Position numbers and translations under genes: made by a program
Shown: one piece after another, positions 20,976 to 31,250 of the stretch
Layout of the letters: every line of letters begins with the position of its first letter
Position numbering within the stretch: position 1 is the stretch's first letter
The notes under the pieces: model-generated
The model's input: the letters and a program-made list of their open reading frames with translations, nothing else
Database searches by the model: none
Told to the model about the DNA's origin: nothing
Assembly (NCBI GenBank): GCA_946902875.1
Contig: OX336348.1
Span: 18,501,741 to 18,565,740 of the forward strand
Source of the DNA: Nematopogon swammerdamellus
Lineage: Eukaryota; Arthropoda; Insecta; Lepidoptera; Adelidae
Direction: 5' to 3'
DNA: 64,000 nucleotides

Positions 20976-22440
20976 ATAGTCTTCCTGAACGCAGCTCGGC
21001 CTTCGGACCTCGCCCTTTGTTCTTACTTTCTTCGAGGTTTATAGTCTCCCCGAACGCAGCTCGGCCTTCGGCCTCGCCTATAGTTACTTACTGTCTTCAA
21101 GAAGGTTCATCTTCTTCCTGAACGCATCTCGGCCTTCGGCCTCGCCCTTAGTTACTTATTTACTTCAAGAAGGTTTATAGTCTTCCTGAACACAGCTATG
21201 CCTACGGCCTCGCCATCAGTTTCTCACTTTCTTCGAGAAGGTTTATGGTTTTCCTGAACGCAGCTCGGCCTTCGGCCTCGCCCTTTGTTGCTTACTTTCT
21301 TGCGAAAAGTTTATCCTTTTCCTGAACGCAGCTCGGCCTTCGGCCTCGCCCATGGTTACTTACTGTCTTCGAAAAGGTTTATCGTCTTCCTGAACGCAGC
21401 TCGGCCTTCGGCCTCGCCCTTTGTTACTAACTTTCTTGAAAATGGTTTATCCTCGTACCGTGTGGGACCGGTACTTTAAAAGAATAGCCCCACTGCATCT
21501 CTCCCCGTGTATGTCGTAAAAGGCGACTAAGGGATACCTATGACTCCCTTCTTATATTACTAGGTGGTAGGGTTTAACCCGCCCGGGTTGGTACCACCGC
21601 ACTGAATGAAAGGTCGGTCGAAACGGCTATGTAAATAGTTTGTGTTTTCCGTCCAGTTCAGTGTAGCCGGTACGACCGAAGGGAAGCACTGGCGTGGCAC
21701 CAAGTTCACCCTGTGTTATGGGCTGACATCACGGATGTTGTAGGTGATGTAGCCAACCGTGTCAGTTTCCATAAAAAAAAATCGTTTTCCTGAACGCATC
21801 TCGGCCTTCGGCCTCGGCCTTAGTTACTTCTTTACTTCAAGAAGGTCTTCCTGAACGCAGCTATGCCTCAGCTATGCCTCGCCATCAGTTTCTTACTTTC
21901 TTCGATAAGGTTTATGGTCTTAATGAACGCAGCTCGGCCTTCGGCCTCGCCCTCTGTTGCTTACTTTCTTCGAAAAGTTTATCCTTTTCCTGAACGCAGC
22001 TCGGCCTTCGGCCTCGCCCATAGTTACTTACTGTCTTCGAAAAGGTTTATGCTCTTCTTGAACGCAGCTCGGCCTTCGGCCTCGCCCATAGTTACTTACT
22101 GTCTTCGAGAAGGTTTATCGTCTTTCTGAACGCAGCTCGGCCTTCGGCCTCGCCCTTTGTTACTTACTTTCTTCGAGAAGGTTTATAGTCTTACCGAACG
22201 CAGCTCGGCCTTCGGCCTCGCCCTTAGTAACTTACCTTCTTCGAGAAGGTTTATTTATTGTCTTCCAGAACGCAGCTAATCCTGAAGCCTCGCCATTAGT
22301 TACTTACTTTATTTAAGAAGGTTTATCGTTTACCTTAACGTAGCTCGGCCTTCGGCCTCGCCCTTAGTTACTCACTCACTTTCTTCGAGACGGTTTATCG
22401 TTTACCTGAACCCAGCCCACCCTTAGTTACTTACTTTCTT
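20976..22440 (+). repeat. Minisatellite of about 72-75-bp units inside the Helitron
   Basis: Each unit carries CTGAACGCAGCTCGGCCTTC, GGCCTCGCCC, a TTACTTACTTTCTTCGA spacer and AGGTTTATCGTCTT-type sequence. About 17 degenerate units are split at about 21470-21785 by a SINE. A reverse-orientation patch of the same unit lies at 42648-42905. Confidence 0.85.
21475..21780 (+). repeat. SINE inserted in the minisatellite, alternative 5' head
   Basis: The 3' two-thirds match the SINE body at 26336-26560 (reverse): ACTAGGTGGTAGGGTTTAAC, GTGATGTAGCCAACCGTGTC and an A-rich tail. The first 65 bases (GGGACCGGTACTTTAAAAGA ... GTAAAAGGCGACTAAGGGAT) are not the tRNA/5S head; they belong to the repeat at 24393-24480. 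Confidence 0.7.
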
Positions 22441-22489
22441 CCTTTGAAATACGAATTTTACGCGAGCGAAGCCGCGGGCAAAAGCTAGT

Positions 22490-22845
22490 TATATATAATT
22501 TAATTTTCCACTACTAGGGAAATATATACATAGCAGGTAATATTTTTCATGATTTAGCATGCAAATTTCAACCTAGCGGGAGAATAAAGTGAGACATGTC
22601 AGCATGGAGTTGGGGAAGATTAATCTTCCCCAACTCCATGCATGTCAGAGGTAAAATAACTGTGAACGATCTATAGTCCAAACACCGCGCAAAAAGCCAA
22701 TGACGGAGTTCTGATATAATCTGTGGTGTAGGGGTCAAAAATATAAATAAATTTTTCGAACACTCATACATTTGTTGAACAATTATGTAGAACAATATCG
22801 GCACTCTACTGTATTAATGCATTTCATATTTCCATTTTATTTTCA
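22490..22845. other. Intergenic with a perfect 40-bp palindrome
   Basis: No gene. At 22602-22641 lies GCATGGAGTTGGGGAAGATT followed directly by its reverse complement, with no loop. Confidence 0.6.
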
Positions 22846-23092
22846 GAATCAAGACGACGTTTGATAAGGCCGAATACTACTACAATTCCAGAAAGGCGTT
22901 CAAGCGATGGACAATTTATTGTAAGATTGATTGACCCGATCTGGGCGGAACTACAAACTAAAAGCGGTGAAGATTTAATAAATGTTAAAATAACGCTAAC
23001 GGATTATAAGAAGATTAAATACGAATGCGGGGTATATTACTACAACTGGGACAGATGGGGGACCTATCACGTAATAACCTATATGTACAGAT
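22846..23092 (+). CDS. Internal exon of an unrecognised protein
   Basis: An open block bounded by a strong acceptor (ATTTTATTTTCAG|AATC) and a consensus donor (ACAGAT|GTAAGT). It encodes about 82 residues in one frame, including ERRSSDGQFIVRLIDPIWAE, KITLTDYKKIKYECGVYYY and WDRWGTYHVITYMYR. It is rich in tyrosine and charged residues with a single Cys region; KYECGVYY slightly recalls the second half of an immunoglobulin fold, but that is weak. It contains no repeats or transposon motifs, so it may belong to a host gene whose other exons lie beyond recognisable distance or outside the window. I do not assign a function. Confidence 0.4.
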
Positions 23093-23109
23093 GTAAGTAC
23101 TTACGGTTG

Positions 23110-23690
23110 TATTATTTATTGTTCGAGTAAGGGGCCGCACGTCCCTGGTCAGAACTCAGCTCTGGCTCCGTGATTTGTCCGTGCCAAATGCCACCATATC
23201 GCACTCACTAGCCAATCAACATAATGTCCTGTCGTAGTTTGAGATTGCCTGCCGACCGCGGCGGTTCGTCCCGCGAACTTGAAGCCGCCGCCGCCGTGGC
23301 GCGGCGGAGCGCGCGCGTCGCAACGCCGGGCGTAGATAGTAAATCCTCGTGGCTTGCACTCGCGAACTTCTTTGCTTGGTGCAATACTGATGTTCTCTCT
23401 CAGGGTTACCAGATATTATTTGGCGATACCTACCACTAACTTGCTTTGCTAACCACGATAGAATCACCATAATTATAAAGAGTTTTAGTCAATTTTGAAG
23501 TAAACTTAGGTTTACTAAATATAGAACAAATACCACACATGGTGGTTGGTAGTGGAGTGATTTATTAATTTATTGACATATTTAATTACACATAGCTATG
23601 TATGTAGGTATATACCCACACCCATGGTACACACATATAATTGTATTTTGCACAAATACACATAAAAAAAACGAAAGAGGTCTTTGAAAA
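23110..23690. other. GC-rich patch then AT-rich DNA
   Basis: 23255-23340 is CG-dense (GCCGCCGCCGCCGTGGCGCG) and could be a promoter-type island; no exon was recognised. The rest holds no identifiable feature. Confidence 0.35.
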
Positions 23691-23693
23691 TTA

Positions 23694-24167
23694 GTTCATA
23701 GTACGCTAGGGGGGGGGGGGGGGGGGGGGGGGTTCTGTATCGGTAATAGATCACTTTTGAAGAAAAAAAGAATATTTTTTTTTACAAACAAATTTTTTTT
23801 TTAATATAAAATGTAAAAAAAAAATTTCTTAATCGTTTCAGTTTCATGCCAGGAACAAAAAAGTCTTCAAACACATAGATCTTTCCTTCAGAAATTGTGA
23901 AAAGCCACAATTTTAGTTTTATTAGTATGGAATAGAAAGAATTTCATTTTTTTTACCAACTTACACGTGTTACATCAGAATGGTAATGAAGACTTTTTAG
24001 TTACTGTTATGAAACTGAATCGATTAGGCTATAAAAATCAACCACCTATTTTTTTATTTAAATACATAAAAAAATATTTTACAGAAAAAAAAGCCCAAGG
24101 TCCAAAAAAATTTATATAGGTTTTACTCCCTATATGATACAGAACCCCCCCTTAGCGTACTATGAAC
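23694..24167. mobile_element. MITE with unequal G/C homopolymers in its ends
   Basis: The termini GTTCATAGTACGCTAGG... and ...CTTAGCGTACTATGAAC form a terminal inverted repeat that continues through a G or C run into TTCTGTATC/GATACAGAA. Subterminal segments near 23840 and 23995 (CAGTTTCATG, GTCTTCA) are also inverted. It is about 474 bp with no ORF. Confidence 0.7.
23709..23732 (+). repeat. Poly-G run, 24 bases
   Basis: An unbroken G24 within the left end of the MITE. The matching C run in the right end (24144-24151) is only 7 or 8 bases. Confidence 0.95.
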
Positions 24168-24225
24168 AAATAATCAAAATACCTTATATAAAAATAAAAT
24201 GTAGTCCGCCTGGGCATAGTTTAAA

Positions 24226-24362
24226 CAGACTAGTTAGCCGTCTTCATACAAGTGCGCCGATTTCGCACTCACACAAGCGCGCGCCAGCGCACGCTGTCCG
24301 TACACAGCACTACTTACATTCTCACTTCCCTCGCTTGTAGTCCGTGATGGCCGCCCCGCACA
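24226..24362 (+). repeat. Repeat shared with the THAP exon's upstream region
   Basis: TTAGCCGTCTTCATACAA, CGCCGATTTCGCACTCACAC and GTGATGG.CGCCCCGC recur at 61567-61700, just 5' of a THAP-type first exon. Here no THAP exon follows. Confidence 0.65.
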
Positions 24363-24392
24363 ATTTTTTTTTTGTTTTGTTATTTTTGCCCG

Positions 24393-24690
24393 TGGGGGGC
24401 CGGTACTTAAAAAGAATAGGCCCCCTGCATTTCACATGTATGCATGTTGTAAAAGGCGACTAAGAGATAAGAACAAGATGCCGTGCTAAAGGGCGACAGG
24501 ATCGCCACCTCTCACCTTGGCACGGTACTTTCGTCGAGTCATGCAGCAGGTGGGTCTTTGTGGCTTACTTGCTGCTTGATCGATTAAATCTTGTTCGAAT
24601 GCTTTGCGAAACGTGCTGGTCGGTGTTGTGCTGTAATTTACCAGAGTTCTTGCAGCACAACACCGATTACTCTGCTTACCCCGATTGTCG
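24393..24690 (+). repeat. Interspersed repeat ending in a hairpin
   Basis: GGGGGGCCGGTACTTAAAAAG, TTGTAAAAGGCGACTAAGAG, CACCTCTCACCTTGGCACGG and CATGCAGCAGGTGGGTCT lead into a hairpin (CGGTGTTGTGCTGTAA at 24621, TTGCAGCACAACACCG at 24650). An inverse copy of the whole block lies at 35985-36245. The first part also heads the SINE at 21475. Confidence 0.7.
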
Positions 24691-24756
24691 GGTTTCAGCG
24701 TGTGTGATATGTATGTATGTTATTTTTTTTTATGGAAACTGAATCGATTGACTTTT

Positions 24757-24962
24757 TCTCTGTCTCTCTCCCTCTCTCTCTCTCTCTCTCCCTCTCTTTC
24801 TATCTCTCTCTGTCTATGTCACTATTTCTATCTCACTCTTTGTATCTCACTCTTTCTATCTATCTCTCTCTTTTTCTATCTCTCTCTCTCTCTTTATACC
24901 TCTCTTTTTATATCTCTCTCTTTCTATCTATCTATCTTTCTATCTCTTTCTATCTCTCTTCC
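24757..24962 (+). repeat. CT-rich microsatellite (TCTC/TCTA)n
   Basis: A polypyrimidine tract of CTCT, TTTCTATC and TCTCTC units, abutting the RT fragment that begins at 24963. Open frames through it (Ser/Leu-rich) are artefacts. Confidence 0.9.
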
Positions 24963-25640
24963 AGACGTCCAGGGACGTTGGGTTTCGATCGTTCATAGAG
25001 TCCAAGGCGAAACTAGCGTCTCGAAAATTAGAGATCCTTTACCGATGTCGGCGATTTTTCACGCCGCCGGCCCAACTGCTTACACTCTACAAAGCACAAG
25101 TAAGACCGGTGATACAATATTGCAGTCATCTTTGGAAGGGTTCCCCTGAGTACCTTCTTTCAGCCTTGGATTCTATTCAGCGACGAGCTATTCGCCTTAT
25201 TGGTGACTCTGTACTCACAAAGGACCTTCAACCTCTAAAGCACAGACGTATCGTTGGGTCATTGAGCCTGTTTTATCGGTACTACTATGGCCGCTGCTCT
25301 GACGAACTTGCTTCCCTTATCCCTCCTCCTCCTGTTCCCCTACGCCAAACCCGCCATACTCTCGCGGAACACCCCTTTGTAGTCGACAGAAGAGTTCTTC
25401 GAACTGCACGATTCTCTAAATCGTTCTTGTGCTGCACTGCAAAGGTGTGGAACGGGCTCCCAGGGAATATCTTCCCCCACTCCTACAATCCACGGATCTT
25501 CAAATCGCGTAGCCTTTCCCCAGAAACATTAGTCCCCCTCCAAGCCGGACTGGCACCTCCTCGGGGGTGAAATTGGCTGCGCCTAAGGTTGCGACCTCGG
25601 ACAGAGCCACCCAGTTCGGTAGCAATAAAAAAAAAATTAT
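24963..25640 (+). pseudogene. Non-LTR RT C-terminal fragment with poly-A end
   Basis: A plus-strand RT tail of the CR1/Jockey group, a different subfamily from the 38.5-kb copy. The frame is open from about 24977: FIESKAKLASRKLEILYR, TLYKAQVRPVIQYCSHLW, ALDSIQRRAIRLIGDS, RIVGSLSLFYRYYYGRCSDE, SKSFLCCTAKVWNGLPG, stop near 25568. It is 5'-truncated exactly at a CT microsatellite, has about 60 bases of 3' UTR, and ends in AATAAAAAAAAAA at about 25624-25637. The coding part is intact, so this is a relatively young dead-on-arrival insertion. Confidence 0.8.
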
Positions 25641-26335
25641 AATGATAATGGGCTTACTACCTATTATTGTTGTGAGCTGTGGTACGGCGCACTACAATGT
25701 TAGTGTTGTGAGTTGTGTGTGACATCCCTGGTGGCTCGGAGCAGCGTAGATAGTTATTTTAAAAATGGGCTCCAGTTGTTTACTGTGGCCTGGGTAATGG
25801 CGCTTCCTGCATAGTACACCCCTGGCTATGAGAATAATCAATCACACTCGCATGTATTTATCCATATCGAAATTCGGTGACAAGAGACATAGGTACACGA
25901 AACATTTATTTTTAGGGTCCCGTCGCAAAATTGCGAAAAAGGGACCCTTATGAGATCGCTTTGGTTTCTGTCCGTCTGTCTGTCAGTCCGTCCGTCGCGG
26001 GACTTCAACAGACATACTTTGTAATACCTGTATATTGTATATTTTTTTTACATTAACGTCGAAAATTGCTCTTTTTCAATACTCATTAGTTTTCGTCAAT
26101 ATTAAAACACTACTTTATTGTAAATTACTACTAAGTAACATATACACATTGTGGTATACGTAAGCAGTGATATTATTTATTGATATGATAATGGTTTTTA
26201 TTTATGTTATTTTGCATGAGTGATTGAGCCATAGGGGCCAGATCACACGCTCCGACCAGTCAATACCACACGTATAACACTAATTAAACATAATGTACGT
26301 ACATACACTATCATTTGACATAAATATATTTCTTT
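25641..26335. other. Repeat scraps, no gene
   Basis: 25918-26000 holds GGGTCCCGTCGCAAAATTGC followed by TCTGTCTGTCAGTCCGTCCG, a familiar interspersed repeat type. 26225-26270 (ACGCTCCGACCAGTCAATAC) matches part of the SINE tail at 56815-56855. Confidence 0.4.
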
Positions 26336-26696
26336 ATGGGAACTGACACGGTTGGCTACATCACTTACTACATCCGTGATGTCAGCCCATAACACCTTGG
26401 GGAACTAGGTGCCATGTCAGTGCTTCCCTTCGGTTGCGCCGGCTACACTGAACTGGACTAAAAATACGAACTATTTAAATAGCCGTTTCAACGAATCTTT
26501 CATTCAGTGAGGTTGTACCAACCCAGACGGGTTAAACCGTACCACCTAGTAAGGTAAGAAGGGAAGCGATCTACTGTTTTACGTGGAATCCGAACCACGG
26601 TTAGCGTCCAAGGGTCGAGCTGTCACCCAGCCATCCACTGACCGCGCCCAGGCTTACTTATGATACGGACGACAGTCGACCGACCGCCCCACTGAG
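26336..26696 (-). repeat. SINE with tRNA-like and 5S rRNA-like head, copy 1
   Basis: Reading the minus strand from 26696: GGTAGCTCAGTGG (tRNA A-box type), then AAGCCTGGGCGCGGTCAGTG and GATGGCTGGGTGAC (5S-like), then the B-box-like GTGGTTCGGATTCCAC, then the SINE body. The same order is seen more clearly at 48893-49255. A polymerase III promoter role is inferred from the boxes. Confidence 0.65.
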
Positions 26697-27240
26697 CTAC
26701 CAAGGCTGACAAAATTATATAGATTACAACAAATCAGGAGTGGGTATAGTACATATTTTAGAGATTTTAAAGTACTAATTGCAAAGATTTTACAATAAAA
26801 TACCGAAAGAAATGGGAAAACTAGGATGCGAAATAAAATACATATTATGTAATGCAAAATTATGCCAAATGAAAATTAAAGAAAGTTAATACTTCTTATA
26901 TCAAAATATGCTATATCAAGTGTATATTATATATACCAAGTGAAGACTACATGAAGTGAAAATTATATGAAATTATGAAGTTGGAATAATATCATACATT
27001 TTTAAAACATCGATCGACAAGAATTTTATCGACAATTCCTGAGATAACAATAATCCGGATCTCCGGACAACCAGAGGCTAAACATCCTTCCCGCATTTGG
27101 GCCTAAGATTCATTTTTTAGTCGTCTTATGTTTTATTTTGTCATGTTCCGCCAACACATCTCCTAAAATCATTCAAAATAGTTAGCTTACTTATAGATGG
27201 ATTTAATACGCGACAGGCGAGTGTAAGATGTTTTAAAAAT
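26697..27240. other. Intergenic, nothing recognised
   Basis: AT-rich, with no coding or repeat signal I can name. Confidence 0.4.
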
Positions 27241-27456
27241 AATACACTGAATCACGACTTAGATAATACTTACTTTTACAGGGAACCTTGTAAATTGTAA
27301 CTGCCGATTGGATTTTTTTAATGTTATCGTGATTGGGCAAGCTTCTTCTCGCGATATACATACTCGCGTGCGCCGCGCGAGTTTCTACAGTTGATTGGCT
27401 TAAACCGCGGGAAAATGTCGCCCGTCGAACGTCGTCACGCACGTCTCAGAGAATAG

Positions 27457-27780
27457 ATGCGTTTAACTTGCGCGGAATTAGCGCAGCAAACGCTGAAAAA
27501 GCTCAATCGGAAGAAGAGAACGAAATGGGTTCGTAAGTGGATTGAACGAAGAGATAAATATGGAGCTTCCAATACTCTAATGAAAGAATTATCAGCCGAA
27601 GAACCAGTAGATTACAAAAATATTCTACGCATAACCAAAGATAAGTTTGAGGAATTACTTGAACTAATAAGTCCAGAAATAAAAAAACAAGACACAGTTA
27701 TGAGAAACGCCATTACATGCAGAACTAAATTGGAGATAACACTCAACTATATTGGGAGTGGCAGTAGCCTGAAACAAATG
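27457..27780 (+). pseudogene. PIF/Harbinger transposase N-terminal fragment
   Basis: The open frame encodes RKKRTKWVRKWIERRDKYGA, TLMKELSAEEPVDYKNILRI and DKFEELLELISPEIKKQD, then RTKLEITLNYIGSGSSLKQM. The order W.R.W..RR..YG...L..EL, F..L...I.P.I.KQDT and L.ITL.YL.SG.S matches the N-terminal part of HARBI1-like DDE transposases. The frame then runs into a GC-rich segment with no further homology, so the DDE catalytic residues are missing. The start is uncertain: upstream in-frame sequence (from 27333) is open but unlike the family. A hairpin (CGTGTCGTGCG/CGCACGACACG, 27781-27808) lies right at the break. Confidence 0.75.
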
Positions 27781-28149
27781 CGTGTCGTGCGCACGCACGC
27801 ACGACACGACGACAAGTCACGACGGGAGCGGCGCGGTGCGCGAATGGCGACTAGCAGCGAGTGCCTTGTCCCACGACTCGCGCGTAGGTTTCATTCGCGG
27901 CGAGTAGCGCACTCGCCGCGAGTATAATTGAACATGTTCAATTCTACATGTCGCCGCGAGTAGGTTGTCGCACACAGCGATTTCACTCGCTGCGTGTGAC
28001 AGGCCCTTATCGAAACACATAAACGTACCGCGCTCGCCAGCCACGAGACCTTTGGGACCTCTAGAGTGCGAATCGAACAGATAATAACTTTCCGCGACCT
28101 TAACTATCAACTTTTATAGCTGGGTTTGGTTTGTAACGATTCCACACAG
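27781..28149. other. CG-rich inverted-repeat segment after the Harbinger fragment
   Basis: Contains a hairpin at 27781-27808 and repeated CGCCGCGAGTA/CGCGGCGAGTAG elements (27895-27970), then GTGTGACAGGCCCTTATCG. It may be terminal or subterminal DNA of a Harbinger-type MITE; this is not proven. Confidence 0.35.
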
Positions 28150-28563
28150 CAATGTGTCAAAAAGAAATATTCAGGCTCCGAATGTAAAGAGCTGAAGAAT
28201 CAAGAAACCTTCAGGCAAATCAGAGGGATTCATCGGATTAATTAAACCGATAACCCAGCCAACTCCCAGGCCCCGGACACCTCCAGCTACTATTGTCTCA
28301 CTTCATTACCTCTCCGTGACAATAGCATCCTTTCTTCCTTTTATCCACACCTAGTCCGCTACTATCCCGTCCCATTTCCACTTCCCTACCTGCCCCTTTT
28401 ACGCCAATCCAAGGTTGCCGTGCCGACGGATGCGTGGCTAGAGGCGAGTCTAGTCTCGAGCGTGCCAAATAAAATCCTGGGGTTTGGCGCCCCCAGGCTC
28501 TAATAGCATTACCCTGGCAAGCGGGGCTCTGCCAGGGTTGACAGTTTACTTCCCTAGCTACTC

Positions 28564-30832
28564 GTGGGACGAATAATGGAATTTAACATCACAAATCCTA
28601 TAAATGGCGGCGATGCAGCTCGCCACTCGTCACGTTGCGTTTCAAGAGGGGGCGAAAAATGGGCAACGGAAAGCCGCTTTGCCACATTGAATGTTTGTGG
28701 AGGAATGACAGATAAGGAGGATGAAGTGTATGAGTTGACGAATGCGAGGCAGATTGATGTGCTGGCTGTGAGCGAGACCAAGAGGAAGGGGATGGACAGG
28801 TCCACGCACGGTACTTTCACAGCCCTGTGGTCTGCTGTACCACAGAATGAAAGGGCTTGCCAAGGTGTAGGAGTTGTCCTTTCTCAATGCATGATAGATT
28901 AAGAATGTGTGAGCCCAATGCTCCTATGAGTCCGAATTAAGGTGGGTTTGGTCCGCTTGTACGTCTTGGTGGTGTATGCCCCGGACATGTCCAAGCCCAT
29001 CAAGGACCGCGAGGAGTTCTGGGAGAGTGTGAGGGAAATACTTAATGCATGTGATGGGAATGAGAGAGTGTTAATGATGGGAGACTTTAATGGATGGGTT
29101 GGCGTGAAAAGGGATGGCTATGAGTCTGTACTTGGAAAGTTTGGTGACGAACCAAAAAACGAGAATGGTGTTAGTTTGCTCGAGGTGTGCCTAGAAAAGA
29201 ATCTTTTTGTGACAAACACGAATGTTTGACCACAAAAAGATTCATATGTATACTTGGCAGAGACAGGAAGAAAGAAGTATGATAGATTTTGTGATAGTTG
29301 ACGAAAGATTAAGAGGCAATGTTGTAGACACAAGGGTTCATCGTGGAGCCAATGTTGGAACAGACCACTTCCTGGTGGTATGCCGAATCAGGGGTCTGTT
29401 CAAGCGTTGGCGACACCGAAATCATGTGGAAACAACGGCGCTAGAAAGAATAAAAGTAGAAAGATTACAGGATACGGATGTTGAAGGTGAATATCACATA
29501 AAATTGAGCGAAAGGTTGAGTGAAGAGTTGTGTAAAAAGGTTGAGTATGAAATGGAACAAGTATGGGAGAAAATGAAAAGTGAAATGATCGACACAGCTA
29601 CTGAGGTATGTGGCGTCGCAAAGAGAAAGAGTGGAAGGAAATCCAATAAGTCTTGGTGGAATGATGATGTAAAACGTGTAGTGGATGAAAAGAAGAAAGC
29701 ATGGCTTGATCTGTTAGCGAGTAAGGCTGACAGAAGAGTGAACGCAGGAAATAATGAAGTAGAGATACGAAAACAAAAGTATGTTGAGGCTAAAATGAAA
29801 GTGAAAGAATTTGTTGAAAGAAATAAAAGCAAAGAGAAAGAAAAGAATGACAGGAGATTCTCTGACAACTTCCGGACTAATATAAAACTGTTTTGGAAAA
29901 TGGTAAAAACAGTCCGGAAGAAAGCAGAGACATGTAAAATGACGGATATCAGGGACAATGAGGGATGTGTATTAAAGGATGAAAAGAAAATTTTAGAAAG
30001 ATGGAAGGATTATTTTGAAAGACTTTTTGAAACTGGAGGTGTGGAGACAGCCTGCAGCTGGAGCTGTGAGCGACACGCCTAGTATGGATGTTGATAGCGA
30101 GATTAGTGTGGATGAGATTCAGAAAGCATTGAAAGGCATGAAATTAGGTAAAGCAGCGGGATATGATAAGAGTGTCGGTCGAAATGCTGAGGGGCGTTGG
30201 TTGGGTGGTTGCAGACCTGTTACACCGGCTCTTTAATATGTGCTGGCGACACGGCCGAGTACCAGATGATTGGTGCAAAGCTGTGATCGTCCCGCTGTAT
30301 AGAAAAGGTTCGCAGCAGGAATGCAAAAACTACCGGGGCATAAGCCTTCTCAGCATTGTCGGCAAACTGTATGCAAAAGTACTGATTGAAAGGGTGTTGA
30401 AAATTACGGAAGAAAGGATCTGAGATGTGCAAGCGGGATTTAGGAAGGGTATGGGATGCACGGATCAGGTCTTTTCCCTACGGTGCATAGCCGAAAAATA
30501 TCTGGCGAAAAACCAGGAAGTCTTTTGCGCGTTCGTACATCTGGAGAAGGCCTATGACAAAGTGATGAGGAATGAGTTGTGGGCAGTGTTGTCCGAGTAT
30601 GGATTGGACAGTCGCTTGGTGCAAGCACTGAAATCTCTCTATGAGGGTTCTAGGGCTTGCGTCAGGATAAACGGGGCATACACCGACTGGTTTGACATCT
30701 CTAGAGGGGTCAGACAGGGGTGTGTGGCGTCACCTTGGCTGTTCAATCTATTCATGGACAGCTGCCTGGCTGATCTGAAAGAATATGATTGTGGATTAAG
30801 AATGGATGAGTTAGTTGTGAAATGCCTTGTAC
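28564..30832 (+). pseudogene. RTE-like endonuclease and RT, 5' part
   Basis: APE endonuclease motifs in order: FATLNVCGG, VSETKRKG, VYAPDMSKP, MMGDFNGWVG, YTWQRQE, SMIDFVIVDE, GTDHFLVVCR. A linker rich in K/E follows, then RT motifs GKAAGYD, IVPLYRKGS, NYRGISLLSIVGK, QAGFRKGMGCTDQ, FVHLEKAYDKV and GVRQGCVASPWLF, breaking at VVKCL. Stops or frame changes occur near 28900, 29228, 30060, 30165 and 30421, so the ORF is dead. In motif A the usual aspartate is replaced (FVHLEKAYD). The YADD motif lies on the far side of the insertion, at 33300. Confidence 0.8.
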
Positions 30833-31185
30833 CAGTGGCGGCTGGTGACTTCAGTGACCGGTAGTGCGCTAAGTACCTATCTACCTAGGTACTTAAATAC
30901 CAAATTTCCCAACACATTCCCGTCATGTTATTTTAAGATCGAGACTTCCGAATTTTTTAAACGCCTGAGTTGTATTATGTACGTACCTAGTATGAATATT
31001 CTCAAGACACTCAATGAGTTGCAAAAAACAAGAAAAAAAAATCCAAACAAGTTTTTTTACTCATTTTTAGTACCTTTATGAACAGACCCATAGACCACAA
31101 CACTAACTGCAGCTTTCAAAAAGAAAACAGTAATAATGTACCAAAAATACTTCAAAAAAAAATATAAAAATAAAAGCATTTGAAA

Positions 31186-31250
31186 ATTAGGAATTGAACC
31201 CGGGATCACCTGATTGTAAAGCCTTACCTTTAACGAACGCTTAGACAAAT
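31186..31250 (-). repeat. tRNA-like remnant
   Basis: The minus strand carries CCCGGGTTCAATTCC (B-box/T-arm type), preceded by AAGGCTTTACAATCAGG. The anticodon stem and acceptor do not pair well, so it is not a functional tRNA; it may be part of a decayed SINE. Confidence 0.35.

Larger units (their letters stand above)
20005..22488 (+). mobile_element. Non-autonomous Helitron, about 2.5 kb
   Basis: The 5' end A|TCCTAACATATTATAAA and the 3' end GCCGCGGGCAAAAGCTAG|T fit Helitron rules: TC start, CTAG (CTRR) end, insertion between A and T. A (GTCT)n tract and AACTCGAAAACTACCGAACG follow the 5' end, as in many lepidopteran Helitrons. The interior is a minisatellite interrupted by a SINE; no Rep/helicase is encoded. 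The 5' boundary is less certain than the 3' one. Confidence 0.65.

Noticed and set aside
24685..25149. Ser/Leu-rich 154- and 93-codon frames
   Set aside because: They read through the CT microsatellite and are low-complexity artefacts.
29494..29958. 154-codon minus-strand frame (Phe/Ser-rich)
   Set aside because: Antisense of the K/E-rich linker of the RTE-like element.
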